46,842 nucleotides of DNA from positions 1 to 46,842 of the forward strand of contig JAURGP010000011.1 of assembly GCA_030833725.1 (NCBI GenBank), in the 5' to 3' direction. This document shows, one piece after another, positions 28,324-36,502 of this stretch. This stretch comes from Candidatus Kapaibacterium sp. GTDB taxonomy: Bacteria > Bacteroidota > Ignavibacteria > Kapaibacteriales > Kapaibacteriaceae. Positions within the stretch are counted from its first letter, which is position 1, and each line of letters begins with the position of its first letter. The position numbers and the translations under genes were made by a program. The notes under the pieces were generated by a model. It made no database searches. It saw only the letters and a list, made by a program, of their open reading frames with translations, and was not told where the DNA came from.

Positions 28324-29264
28324 TGAAGGTTGCCATTGTTGGAGCCGCCGGCTACACCGGTGGTATGCTTCTTCGACTCCTGCAACGACACCCCGAGGTG
28401 GGAGAGGACAACCTGTGTGTTGTGAGTACAAGTCATGCGGGTGCATTGGTGACGGATGCTCATCCAGATCTTCTGGGTTCGCAGCTTCGTTTCTCTGCTG
28501 CGATACCTTCAGCGTGTGACGTGATCTTTCTTTGTGCAGGCCACGGCAATTCCCGCGCGTGGATGGAGCAGCACGATGTGCATCACAACGTGCAGGAGGC
28601 GATTGTGATCGACCTCAGTGCCGATCACCGCCTGGATCCCGATTGGGTGTACGGACTACCCGAGGTCTATCGCGATCGTATCGCTACCAGTAAGCGCATT
28701 GCGAATCCGGGATGTTTTGCCACGGCCATCGAACTCGGTTTGCTTCGCCTTGGCGAGCACGGACAGTTGCACAACGTTGTTGCGCATGCTACAACGGGTT
28801 CTACCGGTGCTGGGCAAGCCCCTTCCCCAACTACGCACTTCTCCTGGCGCGATAACAACCTGAGTGTGTACAAGGCCTTCACACATCAGCACCTCGATGA
28901 AATCGAGATGGTGTTGGGCATGCGTCCCGTCATGATTCCGCTCAGAGGGAACTTCACTCGAGGCATCTTGATGTCGGCCGTGGTGGCATCTCAAGCCAAA
29001 GCCGACGTGGTGCGCGAGCACTATCGTCAGAGGTTTGCCGGGCATCCGTTTGTGCACATTGTGGATGACCTCCCCGATCTGAAGCGTGTTGTTGGTACCA
29101 ACAACATTGCCATTGGCTTCGAGGATCATGGTGGTCACATTCTGGTGGTGTCAGTGATCGACAATCTGTTGAAGGGGGCTTCTGGGCAAGCGGTGCAGAA
29201 CATGAACCTTGCCTGCGGCTTTGATGAGAGGTGTGGACTCGATCTGATGGGAGTGGCATTATGA
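28320..29264 (+). CDS. argC: N-acyl-gamma-glutamyl-phosphate reductase
   Basis: 314 residues. NADP-binding start VAIVGAAGYTGGMLLRLL, catalytic Cys in NPGCFATAIELGLL and the His-containing LRGNFTRGILMS. It reduces the acyl phosphate made by ArgB to the semialdehyde. Adjacent ATGs at 28320 and 28323. Overlaps argG and argD. Confidence 0.94.
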   Translation: MMKVAIVGAAGYTGGMLLRLLQRHPEVGEDNLCVVSTSHAGALVTDAHPDLLGSQLRFSAAIPSACDVIFLCAGHGNSRAWMEQHDVHHNVQEAIVIDLSADHRLDPDWVYGLPEVYRDRIATSKRIANPGCFATAIELGLLRLGEHGQLHNVVAHATTGSTGAGQAPSPTTHFSWRDNNLSVYKAFTHQHLDEIEMVLGMRPVMIPLRGNFTRGILMSAVVASQAKADVVREHYRQRFAGHPFVHIVDDLPDLKRVVGTNNIAIGFEDHGGHILVVSVIDNLLKGASGQAVQNMNLACGFDERCGLDLMGVAL

Positions 29265-30400
29265 TGAAGCCGCTGCCAGTGTATTCTCTGTTGCCCCTCA
29301 CCCTCACTCGGGGGAAGGGGTCGATGGTGTATGATGCCGATGGTACTCCGTATTTAGACCTGTACGGTGGACATGCCGTGATCTCACTGGGTCATGCCGA
29401 TGAAGCATGGCAGCAGGCAATTGCCGATCATGCTGGGAGTCTGGGCTTCTACTCCAATAGTGTTCACCTCCCAGTCCAGTATGCCGCTGCCGAGGCGCTT
29501 GGTCGTATTGCCGGTCGAGAAGACGATCACGTCTTCTTTGTGAACTCTGGTGCCGAGGCCAACGAGAATGCACTAAAGCTCGCATCGTTTGTGACGGGTC
29601 GCAGCAAGATCGTAGCCTTTCACGGTGCCTTCCACGGGCGTACGTCCCTGGCGGTGGCCGCTACGGGTGATCCCAAGCTGATCGCGCCCGTCAATCAGGT
29701 TCACGACGTGATCCACCTGCCCTTGAATGACATCGATGCCGTACATACGGCACTCGCGAGTCATGATGTTGCAGCTGTGATCATCGAAGGCATTCAGGGA
29801 GTAGGGGGCTGTGCCATGCCCACCGATACCTTCCTGCGTGAACTTGCAGAGGCCTGCGATCGCACGGGAACGATGCTCATCCTGGACGAAGTGCAGTCGG
29901 GTTGCGGTCGCACGGGCCAGTATTTTGCCCACCAGGCCGCTGGCATCGTACCGCCGATTGTGACCATGGCGAAAGGGATTGGCAATGGATTTCCAGTCGG
30001 TGCGATGATTGTCAGCCGCTCTATTGACGTCCGCGTGGGGATGCTGGGGACCACCTTTGGTGGCAATCCCATGGCCTGTGCCGCTACCCTGGCTGTAGTG
30101 CAGGGGATCGAGCAACACAACCTGATGCAGCGTGCTATCGAGCGTGGTGAACAGTTGCGCGCCGGCTTGGTTGATACTCCGGGCATCGAAGAGATTCGTG
30201 GTCGTGGACTGATGGTAGGTCTTGTCTTGGACGGTCCGTGCGCCGAAGCCCGTACTGCACTGTGGCGCGATCATCAGGTGCTCACGGGAAATGCCTCCGA
30301 TCCACGTGTGCTGCGCTTGCTGCCGCCACTGTCGATCACGGAAGCCGAGATTGATCGGGCTGTCACAGCATTGCGGACGGTACTGGAGATGAGGTCATGA
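29261..30400 (+). CDS. argD: N-acylornithine aminotransferase
   Basis: 379 residues, class III PLP aminotransferase. FVNSGAEANENALKLA, DEVQSGCGRTG and the PLP lysine in TMAKGIGNGFPVGAM are present. It converts the semialdehyde to N-acylornithine with glutamate. Starts ATG 29261 within argC; the frame from 29231 is rejected. Contains a GTAGGGGGC copy at 29811 as the codons Val-Gly-Gly. Confidence 0.94.
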   Translation: MMKPLPVYSLLPLTLTRGKGSMVYDADGTPYLDLYGGHAVISLGHADEAWQQAIADHAGSLGFYSNSVHLPVQYAAAEALGRIAGREDDHVFFVNSGAEANENALKLASFVTGRSKIVAFHGAFHGRTSLAVAATGDPKLIAPVNQVHDVIHLPLNDIDAVHTALASHDVAAVIIEGIQGVGGCAMPTDTFLRELAEACDRTGTMLILDEVQSGCGRTGQYFAHQAAGIVPPIVTMAKGIGNGFPVGAMIVSRSIDVRVGMLGTTFGGNPMACAATLAVVQGIEQHNLMQRAIERGEQLRAGLVDTPGIEEIRGRGLMVGLVLDGPCAEARTALWRDHQVLTGNASDPRVLRLLPPLSITEAEIDRAVTALRTVLEMRS

Positions 30401-31353
30401 AGCGATTCACATCGGTCCACGACGCTGCCCATTCTGTTGGGCTGGACGCAATCCTTGAGACGTCCGGGCGAGTAGCCGCTGATCCGTGGTGCTATGCCGA
30501 TGCCGGCCGCCGGCGTACGTTGGGCCTGCTGTTCTTCAATCCCTCTCTGCGCACGCGCATGAGTACCCAAAAAGCGGCACAGCTGCTGGGTATGGATACC
30601 ATCGTGATGAACGTCGGATCGGATTCGTGGACACTTGAAACGCGCGATGGCGTTGTTATGGACGGCGGCGCCACGGAACACATTCGCGAAGCGGCTGCCG
30701 TGATGGGGCAGTACTGCGACATCCTAGGCATTCGCACATTCGCAGGGTTAAAGGACCGTGACTTCGACTACGCCGAGACAGTACTGGAGAGCATGATCAC
30801 CTACAGTGGCGTGCCTGTTGTGAGCTTGGAAAGCGCCACACGCCATCCTCTGCAGTCCTTGGCAGATCTGATCACCATCCAGTCCCTCGTTCCAGCCCGT
30901 CGGCCCAAGGTGGTCCTCACATGGGCACCACATCCCAAAGCCTTGCCGCAAGCCGTAGCAAACAGCTTTGCCGAATGGATGCTGGCAGCCAACATGGATC
31001 TGGTGATTACCCATCCCGAGGGCTATGAACTTGCACCAGAGTTTGTTCGTGGTGCTACCATCCTGCATGATCAGGATTCCGCACTGGACGGAGCCGATAT
31101 CGTCTATGCCAAGAACTGGAGTAGCTATCAGCAGTACGGTGCGATCCTGTCGAAGGATCCGTCATGGACCATCACTCCGCAGAAGATGGCACGTACCAAT
31201 CACGCACGCTTCATGCATTGCCTGCCGGTTCGAAGGAATGTGATCGTCACTGATGAGGTGCTCGACTCGGAGCAGTCCATCGTGATTCAGCAGGCTGCCA
31301 ATCGTGTCGTAAGCGCTCAGGCCGTGTTGTATCACCTGCTACAGGCCCTGTGA
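30397..31353 (+). CDS. argF': N-acylornithine carbamoyltransferase (ArgF' type)
   Basis: 318 residues. FFNPSLRTRMSTQKAAQLLGMD, TWAPHPKALPQAVANSFAEWM and FMHCLPVRRNVIVTDEVLDS match the N-succinyl- and N-acetylornithine carbamoyltransferases of Bacteroides and Xanthomonas, not ordinary OTCase. The enzyme carbamoylates acylated ornithine, so the acyl group is removed later from acylcitrulline. At the known selectivity position (Glu in the acetyl enzyme, Pro in the succinyl enzyme) this protein has Thr93 (codon 30673-30675), within VMDGGATEH. That favours neither with certainty. Overlaps argD and argB. Confidence 0.92.
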   Translation: MKRFTSVHDAAHSVGLDAILETSGRVAADPWCYADAGRRRTLGLLFFNPSLRTRMSTQKAAQLLGMDTIVMNVGSDSWTLETRDGVVMDGGATEHIREAAAVMGQYCDILGIRTFAGLKDRDFDYAETVLESMITYSGVPVVSLESATRHPLQSLADLITIQSLVPARRPKVVLTWAPHPKALPQAVANSFAEWMLAANMDLVITHPEGYELAPEFVRGATILHDQDSALDGADIVYAKNWSSYQQYGAILSKDPSWTITPQKMARTNHARFMHCLPVRRNVIVTDEVLDSEQSIVIQQAANRVVSAQAVLYHLLQAL

Positions 31354-31376
31354 TGAACCATGTGATGAACCGTGTG
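31350..31376 (+). repeat. 12-nt tandem repeat at argB start
   Basis: GTGATGAACCAT, GTGATGAACCGT and GTGATCAAG follow one another. Each of the first two copies has a potential start codon, so the repeat multiplies the possible starts of argB. Confidence 0.8.
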
Positions 31377-32117
31377 ATCAAGATCGGTGGTGGCATCCTG
31401 GACAAGCCCGAGCAGCTCAATGCGGTCTTGGATGCCATTGCCCGCAGGCCTGACGGTGTAGTACTCGTGCATGGCGGAGGCCGTCTTGCCACCGACCTGG
31501 CCGAGCGTCTGCACCTGCCCCAGCATATGCACGAGGGACGCCGGATAACCGACTACGATACCTTGCAAGTGGTCACCATGACCTATGCGGGCTGGATCAA
31601 CAAGAGCATCGTGGCCGGACTGTACGCCCGCGGTGTTGCAGCATTGGGTCTGTGCGGCGCTGATGGTGATTTGATTCGATCCGTGAAACGGTCTCCTGAT
31701 CCGGTGGATTTCGGATTTGTTGGTGATCCGGTGGCGGTCAACCATGATGCGCTGCGAAGCTACGCTGGAGACGCCGTGCCTGTGATTGCTCCCATCACAC
31801 ACGACGGTGCTGGCACGCTTCTGAATACCAATGCCGATACGGTGGCTGCGGTGATTGCTCGGGCTCTGGCCCCGAATGTAGAGTTGGTCTTTGCCTTCGA
31901 CCATGTCGGTGTCCTACGCAACCTGCAGGATCCTACATCGATGATTCCGGAACTGTCGAGAGCATCGGCCACGACGATGGTTAACCGCGGGGAGATTCAC
32001 AGCGGTATGCTGCCGAAACTGTCGGCAGCCTTCTCAGCGGTAGAGCAGGGTGTGCCTCGTGTCCGCATCGTCAAGTACGACGAAATTGATGGTGAAGGGG
32101 GCACATGGATTCGATAG
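31353..32117 (+). CDS. argB: N-acylglutamate kinase
   Basis: 254 residues from ATG 31353; GTG 31350 and ATG 31365 are also possible. Amino acid kinase fold: VIKIGGGILD, LVHGGGRLATDLAERL and the nucleotide-site region NTNADTVAAVIARAL. It phosphorylates N-acylglutamate. Starts on the argF' stop and overlaps argE by 13 bases, a tight coupling. No N-terminal regulatory helix of the arginine-sensitive hexamers is evident. Confidence 0.92.
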   Translation: MNHVMNRVIKIGGGILDKPEQLNAVLDAIARRPDGVVLVHGGGRLATDLAERLHLPQHMHEGRRITDYDTLQVVTMTYAGWINKSIVAGLYARGVAALGLCGADGDLIRSVKRSPDPVDFGFVGDPVAVNHDALRSYAGDAVPVIAPITHDGAGTLLNTNADTVAAVIARALAPNVELVFAFDHVGVLRNLQDPTSMIPELSRASATTMVNRGEIHSGMLPKLSAAFSAVEQGVPRVRIVKYDEIDGEGGTWIR

Positions 32118-33211
32118 ACCAGCGCTCCTTCAACAATCTGTATGAGGAGGTGCGAGATCTGCTGCGTGTGCTGATCGCTACGCCATCCCACAGTACGCAG
32201 GAATCCACCACAGCCGATGTCCTTGAACAGTGGCTGCATGCCCGTGGTGTCGACACAGAGCGTTATGGCAACAACGTAGTTGCCCGACATGTGGGAGGTG
32301 ATGATCAACCCATCATCCTGTTGAATTCACATCATGACACGGTGAAACCTGGTGGCGGATGGACGTCAGATCCGTACACGCCAACGTTGCGCGATGGCAG
32401 GTTGTATGGATTGGGCAGCAACGATGCCGGTGGAGCACTGGTTACCATGCTCGCAACATTTCTGCACCTGCGGCAGATTCCGGATCTGCAGTATGGCATC
32501 ATCGTTGCCGCAACAGCTGAAGAAGAGATCAGTGGTCAGCATGGAATGGCTCTCCTCGCACGGGATGTGTTGCCACCATTGCACGTCGCGCTGGTGGGGG
32601 AACCTACACAGATGCAGATGGCCATTGCTGAAAAGGGGCTGATGGTGTTGGATGTAATCGTGCACGGGGTTACTGGTCATGCAGCACGTGATGAAGGTAC
32701 CAATGCCATTGCACGTGCCCTGCCCATCATCGACTGGTTTCACACGTATCAGTTCGACCGGCCTGACAGCGTCCTAGGTACCGTGAAGATGACGGTCACG
32801 CAGATCAACGCCGGCAGCCAGCACAATGTTGTCCCTGATCGGTGTCACCTGGTGGTAGACGTGCGTATCCCGGGTCAGTACCGGCACGAGGATGTCCTGG
32901 ACGTGATTCGCCGGCACATGGCGATCAACGCTGACGGACACGTTGACCTTCAGCCGCGCAGCATGCGCCTGCGTTCATCACGGATCGACGCAGATCATCC
33001 CCTCGTATGTCTTGGACATTCCATGGGCTTGACCTCGTATGCCAGTCCTACGATGAGCGACCAAGCATTGCTCCCCATCGGCGTGCCATCAATGAAAATC
33101 GGTCCTGGAGATTCTGCACGATCCCATACTCCCGATGAGTACATCACGCTGGAAGAGCTACGCTCTGGCATTGCGACACTCTGCACGCTGTTAGAAAGGT
33201 ACTGCCGATGA
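32105..33211 (+). CDS. argE: M20 deacylase, probable N-acylcitrulline/N-acylornithine deacylase
   Basis: 368 residues of the ArgE/DapE M20 family. Metal and catalytic motifs are NSHHDTV (first His/Asp), GSNDAGGALV (bridging Asp) and ATAEEEISG (catalytic and metal Glu). The dimerisation domain starts near residue 180. In an ArgF' pathway its expected substrate is N-acylcitrulline, giving free citrulline for ArgG. Overlaps argB and argH. Confidence 0.87.
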   Translation: MDSIDQRSFNNLYEEVRDLLRVLIATPSHSTQESTTADVLEQWLHARGVDTERYGNNVVARHVGGDDQPIILLNSHHDTVKPGGGWTSDPYTPTLRDGRLYGLGSNDAGGALVTMLATFLHLRQIPDLQYGIIVAATAEEEISGQHGMALLARDVLPPLHVALVGEPTQMQMAIAEKGLMVLDVIVHGVTGHAARDEGTNAIARALPIIDWFHTYQFDRPDSVLGTVKMTVTQINAGSQHNVVPDRCHLVVDVRIPGQYRHEDVLDVIRRHMAINADGHVDLQPRSMRLRSSRIDADHPLVCLGHSMGLTSYASPTMSDQALLPIGVPSMKIGPGDSARSHTPDEYITLEELRSGIATLCTLLERYCR

Positions 33212-33240
33212 AACCTCCGATGAACCCTCCGATGAAACTG
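33208..33240 (+). repeat. 12-nt tandem repeat at argH start
   Basis: ATGAAACCTCCG, ATGAACCCTCCG and ATGAAACTG lie in tandem, giving three in-frame start codons four residues apart. Confidence 0.8.
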
Positions 33241-34587
33241 TGGGAAAAGAACACGCCACTGGACGCTCTCGTGGAACTGTTCACCGTTGGCAACGATCGC
33301 ACCATGGACGAGCGTCTGGCGCGATGGGACGTTGTTGGGTCCATCGCCCACGCAACGATGCTCGGCCAGGTGGGACTGCTACCGATGAGCACAGCACAGG
33401 CATTGGTCCAAGAGCTGAGCACGATCCTGCAGGAGATCGATGCTCACGGGATCAGTATTGAAGACGGGGTGGAGGACATCCATAGCCAGATCGAACTGGA
33501 ACTCACGCGCAGACTAGGGGATGTGGGGAAGACCATCCATGTGGGCCGCAGTCGAAACGATCAGGTGGCCGTGGATCTGAAGCTCTTTCTGCGTCATGAG
33601 ATGCGTCAACTCCGCAGCGACGTGCATGCGCGGATCAAGATCATGCTCGACGTGGCCGATGAGCACGGCACCACAAGCCTGCCCGGCTATACGCACTACC
33701 AGGTAGCAATGCCATCCAGCTTTGCGCTGTGGGTAGGGGGCTATGCCGAGGCACTCCTCGAGGATCTGCGGGTGGTCGACATGGCTATTGATGCCGCCAA
33801 CGCCAACCCTCTGGGCAGTGCTGCCGGATACGGAACGTCGCTACCCATCGACCGACAGCAAACAACACGCGCACTGAACTTCGACCGCCTGCATGTGACC
33901 AGCACGTTCGCACAGATGTCGCGTGGCCGGACGGAGAAACTCGTAGCGATGGCCATGGCTCAGGTAGCCAGCACACTGGCACGCTTCGCCATGGACGTGG
34001 TTCAATACATGAGTCAGAACTACGCACTGCTCACGTTGCCCGACCATCTTACAACCGGTAGCAGCATCATGCCGCACAAGAAGAATCCCGATGTCTTCGA
34101 GGTCCTGCGTGCGCGGTGTAATCGCTTGCAGTCTCTGCCCACCGAGCTCGCCCTCGTACAAACGAACTTACCATCCGGTTACCATCGCGATCTCCAGTTC
34201 GTCAAGGACCGGATCATTCCCGCTCTCGACGAGATGCGACTCTGTGTCCACGTCGCGCAGGCAATGGTACCGCACGTGCGTCCCATAGGTGGGGTGATGC
34301 ACGATTCCCGGTACCGTTACATCGACAGCGTTGATCGTGTGAACGACCTTGTGGCACAAGGCGTACCGTTTCGGGATGCCTATCGAGCCATTGCCGACAG
34401 CATCGCCAATGGTACCTACAACGCGGGAAGCCCCCTACCGGACCATGTTCCCAACGATGCCTCGGCTGCGATTGGCTCGCCTGGGAATCCTGGGATCACC
34501 CTTCTGCGAGAGCGGTGGGTTAGCTCGCACCCGAGCTCGCACCTGAACTCGAACTCGAACTCTCGTAGCGAATCATCCACCAGCTGA
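33208..34587 (+). CDS. argH: argininosuccinate lyase
   Basis: 459 residues. The fumarase-superfamily signature is GSSIMPHKKNPD; HVGRSRNDQVAVDLKLF and the catalytic His in GYTHYQVA are present. It splits argininosuccinate into arginine and fumarate, ending the pathway. The N-terminus is MKPPMNPPMKLWEK, from a 12-nt repeat with ATGs at 33208, 33220 and 33232. The last 22 residues are Ser/Asn/His-rich and encoded by simple repeats. This tail overlaps the end of the convergent PAP2 gene by 68 bases. Two GTAGGGGGC copies (33733 +, 34430 -). Confidence 0.93.
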   Translation: MKPPMNPPMKLWEKNTPLDALVELFTVGNDRTMDERLARWDVVGSIAHATMLGQVGLLPMSTAQALVQELSTILQEIDAHGISIEDGVEDIHSQIELELTRRLGDVGKTIHVGRSRNDQVAVDLKLFLRHEMRQLRSDVHARIKIMLDVADEHGTTSLPGYTHYQVAMPSSFALWVGGYAEALLEDLRVVDMAIDAANANPLGSAAGYGTSLPIDRQQTTRALNFDRLHVTSTFAQMSRGRTEKLVAMAMAQVASTLARFAMDVVQYMSQNYALLTLPDHLTTGSSIMPHKKNPDVFEVLRARCNRLQSLPTELALVQTNLPSGYHRDLQFVKDRIIPALDEMRLCVHVAQAMVPHVRPIGGVMHDSRYRYIDSVDRVNDLVAQGVPFRDAYRAIADSIANGTYNAGSPLPDHVPNDASAAIGSPGNPGITLLRERWVSSHPSSHLNSNSNSRSESSTS

Positions 34588-35149
34588 TGGCCGCACCAAG
34601 AGCCATGCCCGTAAGGACATCGCTCAGATAGTGGACGTTGTACATTACCCGGCCTAAGGCAATGGCCAGGCCGACGATCCATGCGAGGGGTCGCAGGCGG
34701 GGCCATGTAGCCGACCCAGCAATGGCAATGGCAATGCCGGTGGTGGCATGGCCCGACGGAAATGAATTCCAGCTCCAGTCGGTCACGAAGCCGAACCACT
34801 GAGGGGAGAGCAGTCCCTCGGCGAGAAACAATGGTGGTCGAGGCCGGCACACGAGCACCTTGAATACGTTGGCCAAGAGTCCAGAAGCTGCAATGGAGCC
34901 AAACAATACGAGGTGTTTCCGTGCGATACTGCGCCAGCTGCGCCACGTAGCCAGAATCATCAGCAGGCTGTACACAAGAATCCAGTGACTCTTGCCCGCC
35001 TCCTCAAGCCAGTACCCGGCGGTGCGCATCTCCGGCGTAGAGATGCTGTTGATCCACGTTGCCAGGCGAACGTCGAACCACGCAACGCTGATGGCTGCGC
35101 TCACCAGCAGAGCAACCAACCACCAGCGTTGAGAGGGGCTCAGGTTCAT
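34520..35149 (-). CDS. PAP2-family phosphatase
   Basis: 209 residues with about six membrane helices. The three phosphatase motifs are KVLVCRPRP, SFPSGHATT and GRVMYNVHYLSDVL, with the catalytic His residues in the last two. The family dephosphorylates undecaprenyl pyrophosphate, phosphatidate or lipid A; substrate not determinable. The C-terminus is a Ser-rich tail (six Ser in a row, then GASSGAS), encoded by the same repeat DNA as the argH tail on the other strand. Convergent with argH, sharing 68 bases. Confidence 0.88.
   Translation of the reverse strand: MNLSPSQRWWLVALLVSAAISVAWFDVRLATWINSISTPEMRTAGYWLEEAGKSHWILVYSLLMILATWRSWRSIARKHLVLFGSIAASGLLANVFKVLVCRPRPPLFLAEGLLSPQWFGFVTDWSWNSFPSGHATTGIAIAIAGSATWPRLRPLAWIVGLAIALGRVMYNVHYLSDVLTGMALGAAISWWMIRYESSSSSSGASSGAS
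34522..34563. repeat. tandem repeats in the argH/PAP2 convergent overlap
   Basis: AGCTCGCACCCG and AGCTCGCACCTG (12 nt each) are followed by AACTCG, AACTCG and AACTCT. The DNA is coding on both strands: a His/Ser/Asn tail for ArgH and a Ser-rich tail for the PAP2 protein. Confidence 0.75.
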
Positions 35150-35156
35150 GGGCGAA

Positions 35157-35208
35157 GTTACGGCGCAGAGATATGGTACAGAATTACGGCACAGAGTTAC
35201 GGCAGAAG
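35157..35208. repeat. four 13-nt tandem repeats between PAP2 and beta-propeller genes
   Basis: Consecutive units GTTACGGCGCAGA, GATATGGTACAGA, ATTACGGCACAGA and GTTACGGCAGAAG fill the 47-base gap and run into the stop of the upstream minus-strand gene. On the minus strand the first three units each contain TAnnTCTG-like or related sequence, one base from the -7 promoter element; that may be chance. Confidence 0.65.
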
Positions 35209-36438
35209 AATGGTGCGCGTCGTGTGTCCATCTGTGATGAAGTACACACCCGGTGCGAGTTGACTGCGATCGATCTCGCCATCACGCACCACCAACGGCA
35301 TCCGCACACCACGAAGATCGACGGCATAGGTGTGGGCTGCCCAGTGTACGTCATCGAAATGTGACTCTTCATCGGACTCACGAACCGACACGGTATTCAG
35401 CGGAAAAACAATGATATCCGTTGCGGGGTCGTAGGACGTGCCAGCATACGTTGCACCCACCCAGAGATGGTCGAAGGCAACGAGAACCGGATCGCACTTA
35501 TCGCCGACGTCGAAGCTTCTTCGCAGCGTCAGTTGGAGATCATCACCCTGCAGGCCACGGTCGAACATCAGAACGGTACCAGCATAGGTGGTAACAAAAG
35601 CGAAGTTTTCGTGCAGAGCGATTTCGCGAGGTCCGTCGTAGCCCGACGTTGGTGTCGGGAATCGTCCGGACACGGTCCGGGAGATTACGTCAACGATCAC
35701 CACCTCGTGGGAACCCGTCATGGTCACGTAGGCGAGTCCTCGGGCGTTGTCGATGGCAACATTGTTGGGTGTATCACCCACAACGAGTTCCGCAATGGTG
35801 TTGTCGTCATTGATGAAGACCAGCGATCCATCCATGTTGCCAAAGGTGCCTTCGCAGAGCACCAGCGGTAGTGATGTTGTTCCTCGGGTATAGAACTCGA
35901 TCATTTGTGGGTTGACGGCCACATCTACCTCCGTGCGGCTGCCGGCGGTAGGGTCGAGGATTGTGATGTATCCCGGATCGGTGTACGATGGTCGGTGGCT
36001 GGTGTAGAGCTTGCCCGTGGGAACGTTGTAGGCCACCGATGTGATATCCGAGCCGTGCATCACGGGCGAGGAGCTGCGCTGTTGCGTTGTTGCCGTGTAG
36101 GCCCACACGGTATCGTCCAGCGCAATGAACATCAGGCCGAGGTACGGATCAAAGCCCATGTGCTTGGCAGTGATATCTGCCCAGGGGAAGACGTACTGAC
36201 TCGTGATCGCACGGGTGGTGGGGTCTACCACCAACCACGTAGCAGGTTCATCTGTGCTGTCCTGCGCACCATCGTAGTTGTCATCAACACCCAGGGCTAG
36301 GGCATGGATGGCCCCATTATACTCCCAGAGCGACGACACCACCGGTGGTGTGGTGATGCGCTCCTGCGCTTGGAGATGAGAAGACGGCGTGCTGAGGATC
36401 AGGCACGCAATAACGAAACAGAATGCCGTGCTGCGCAT
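35197..36438 (-). CDS. secreted YncE-like beta-propeller with T9SS sorting domain; candidate cobalamin-binding (BtuG-like) protein
   Basis: 413 residues. A signal peptide (MRSTAFCFVIACLILSTP, end near HLQAQ) is followed by blades such as PNNVAIDNARGLAYVTMTGSHEVVIVDV, the YncE/surface-layer propeller pattern. The end, YAVDLRGVRMPLVV to APGVYFITDGHTTRTILLP, looks like a T9SS type A sorting domain. ATG 36438 is chosen over TTG 36453 because GGAGG lies six bases before it. A cobalamin riboswitch precedes the gene. Bacteroides BtuG, a surface beta-propeller of B12 uptake loci, binds cobalamin very tightly. A comparable role here is inferred from the riboswitch and fold only; no btuB or other uptake gene is in the window. 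A VIAC sequence could be read as a lipobox but is very close to the N-terminus. Confidence 0.8.
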   Translation of the reverse strand: MRSTAFCFVIACLILSTPSSHLQAQERITTPPVVSSLWEYNGAIHALALGVDDNYDGAQDSTDEPATWLVVDPTTRAITSQYVFPWADITAKHMGFDPYLGLMFIALDDTVWAYTATTQQRSSSPVMHGSDITSVAYNVPTGKLYTSHRPSYTDPGYITILDPTAGSRTEVDVAVNPQMIEFYTRGTTSLPLVLCEGTFGNMDGSLVFINDDNTIAELVVGDTPNNVAIDNARGLAYVTMTGSHEVVIVDVISRTVSGRFPTPTSGYDGPREIALHENFAFVTTYAGTVLMFDRGLQGDDLQLTLRRSFDVGDKCDPVLVAFDHLWVGATYAGTSYDPATDIIVFPLNTVSVRESDEESHFDDVHWAAHTYAVDLRGVRMPLVVRDGEIDRSQLAPGVYFITDGHTTRTILLP

Positions 36439-36455
36439 GGCATACCTCCACAAGA

Positions 36456-36490
36456 CCGTTGTTCAGCGCAACGGCGCGGTCGGCGACCGC
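36456..36490 (-). promoter_or_regulatory. expression-platform hairpins between riboswitch and start
   Basis: Read on the minus strand, GCGGTC-GCC-GACCGC (36490-36476) is followed by CCGTTG-CGCTGAA-CAACGG (36474-36456), both perfect stems. The second ends a few bases before GGAGG of the propeller gene. No U-run is present, so control of translation start seems likelier than termination. Confidence 0.6.
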
Positions 36491-36502
36491 AGTGAGTTAC
36501 GT

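Noticed and set aside
27436-28446. 336-residue minus-strand frame opposite argG
   Set aside because: Antisense shadow; argG on the plus strand has all its motifs.
35157-35208. CRISPR-like array
   Set aside because: Units are 13 nt, contiguous and without spacers, and no cas gene is present.
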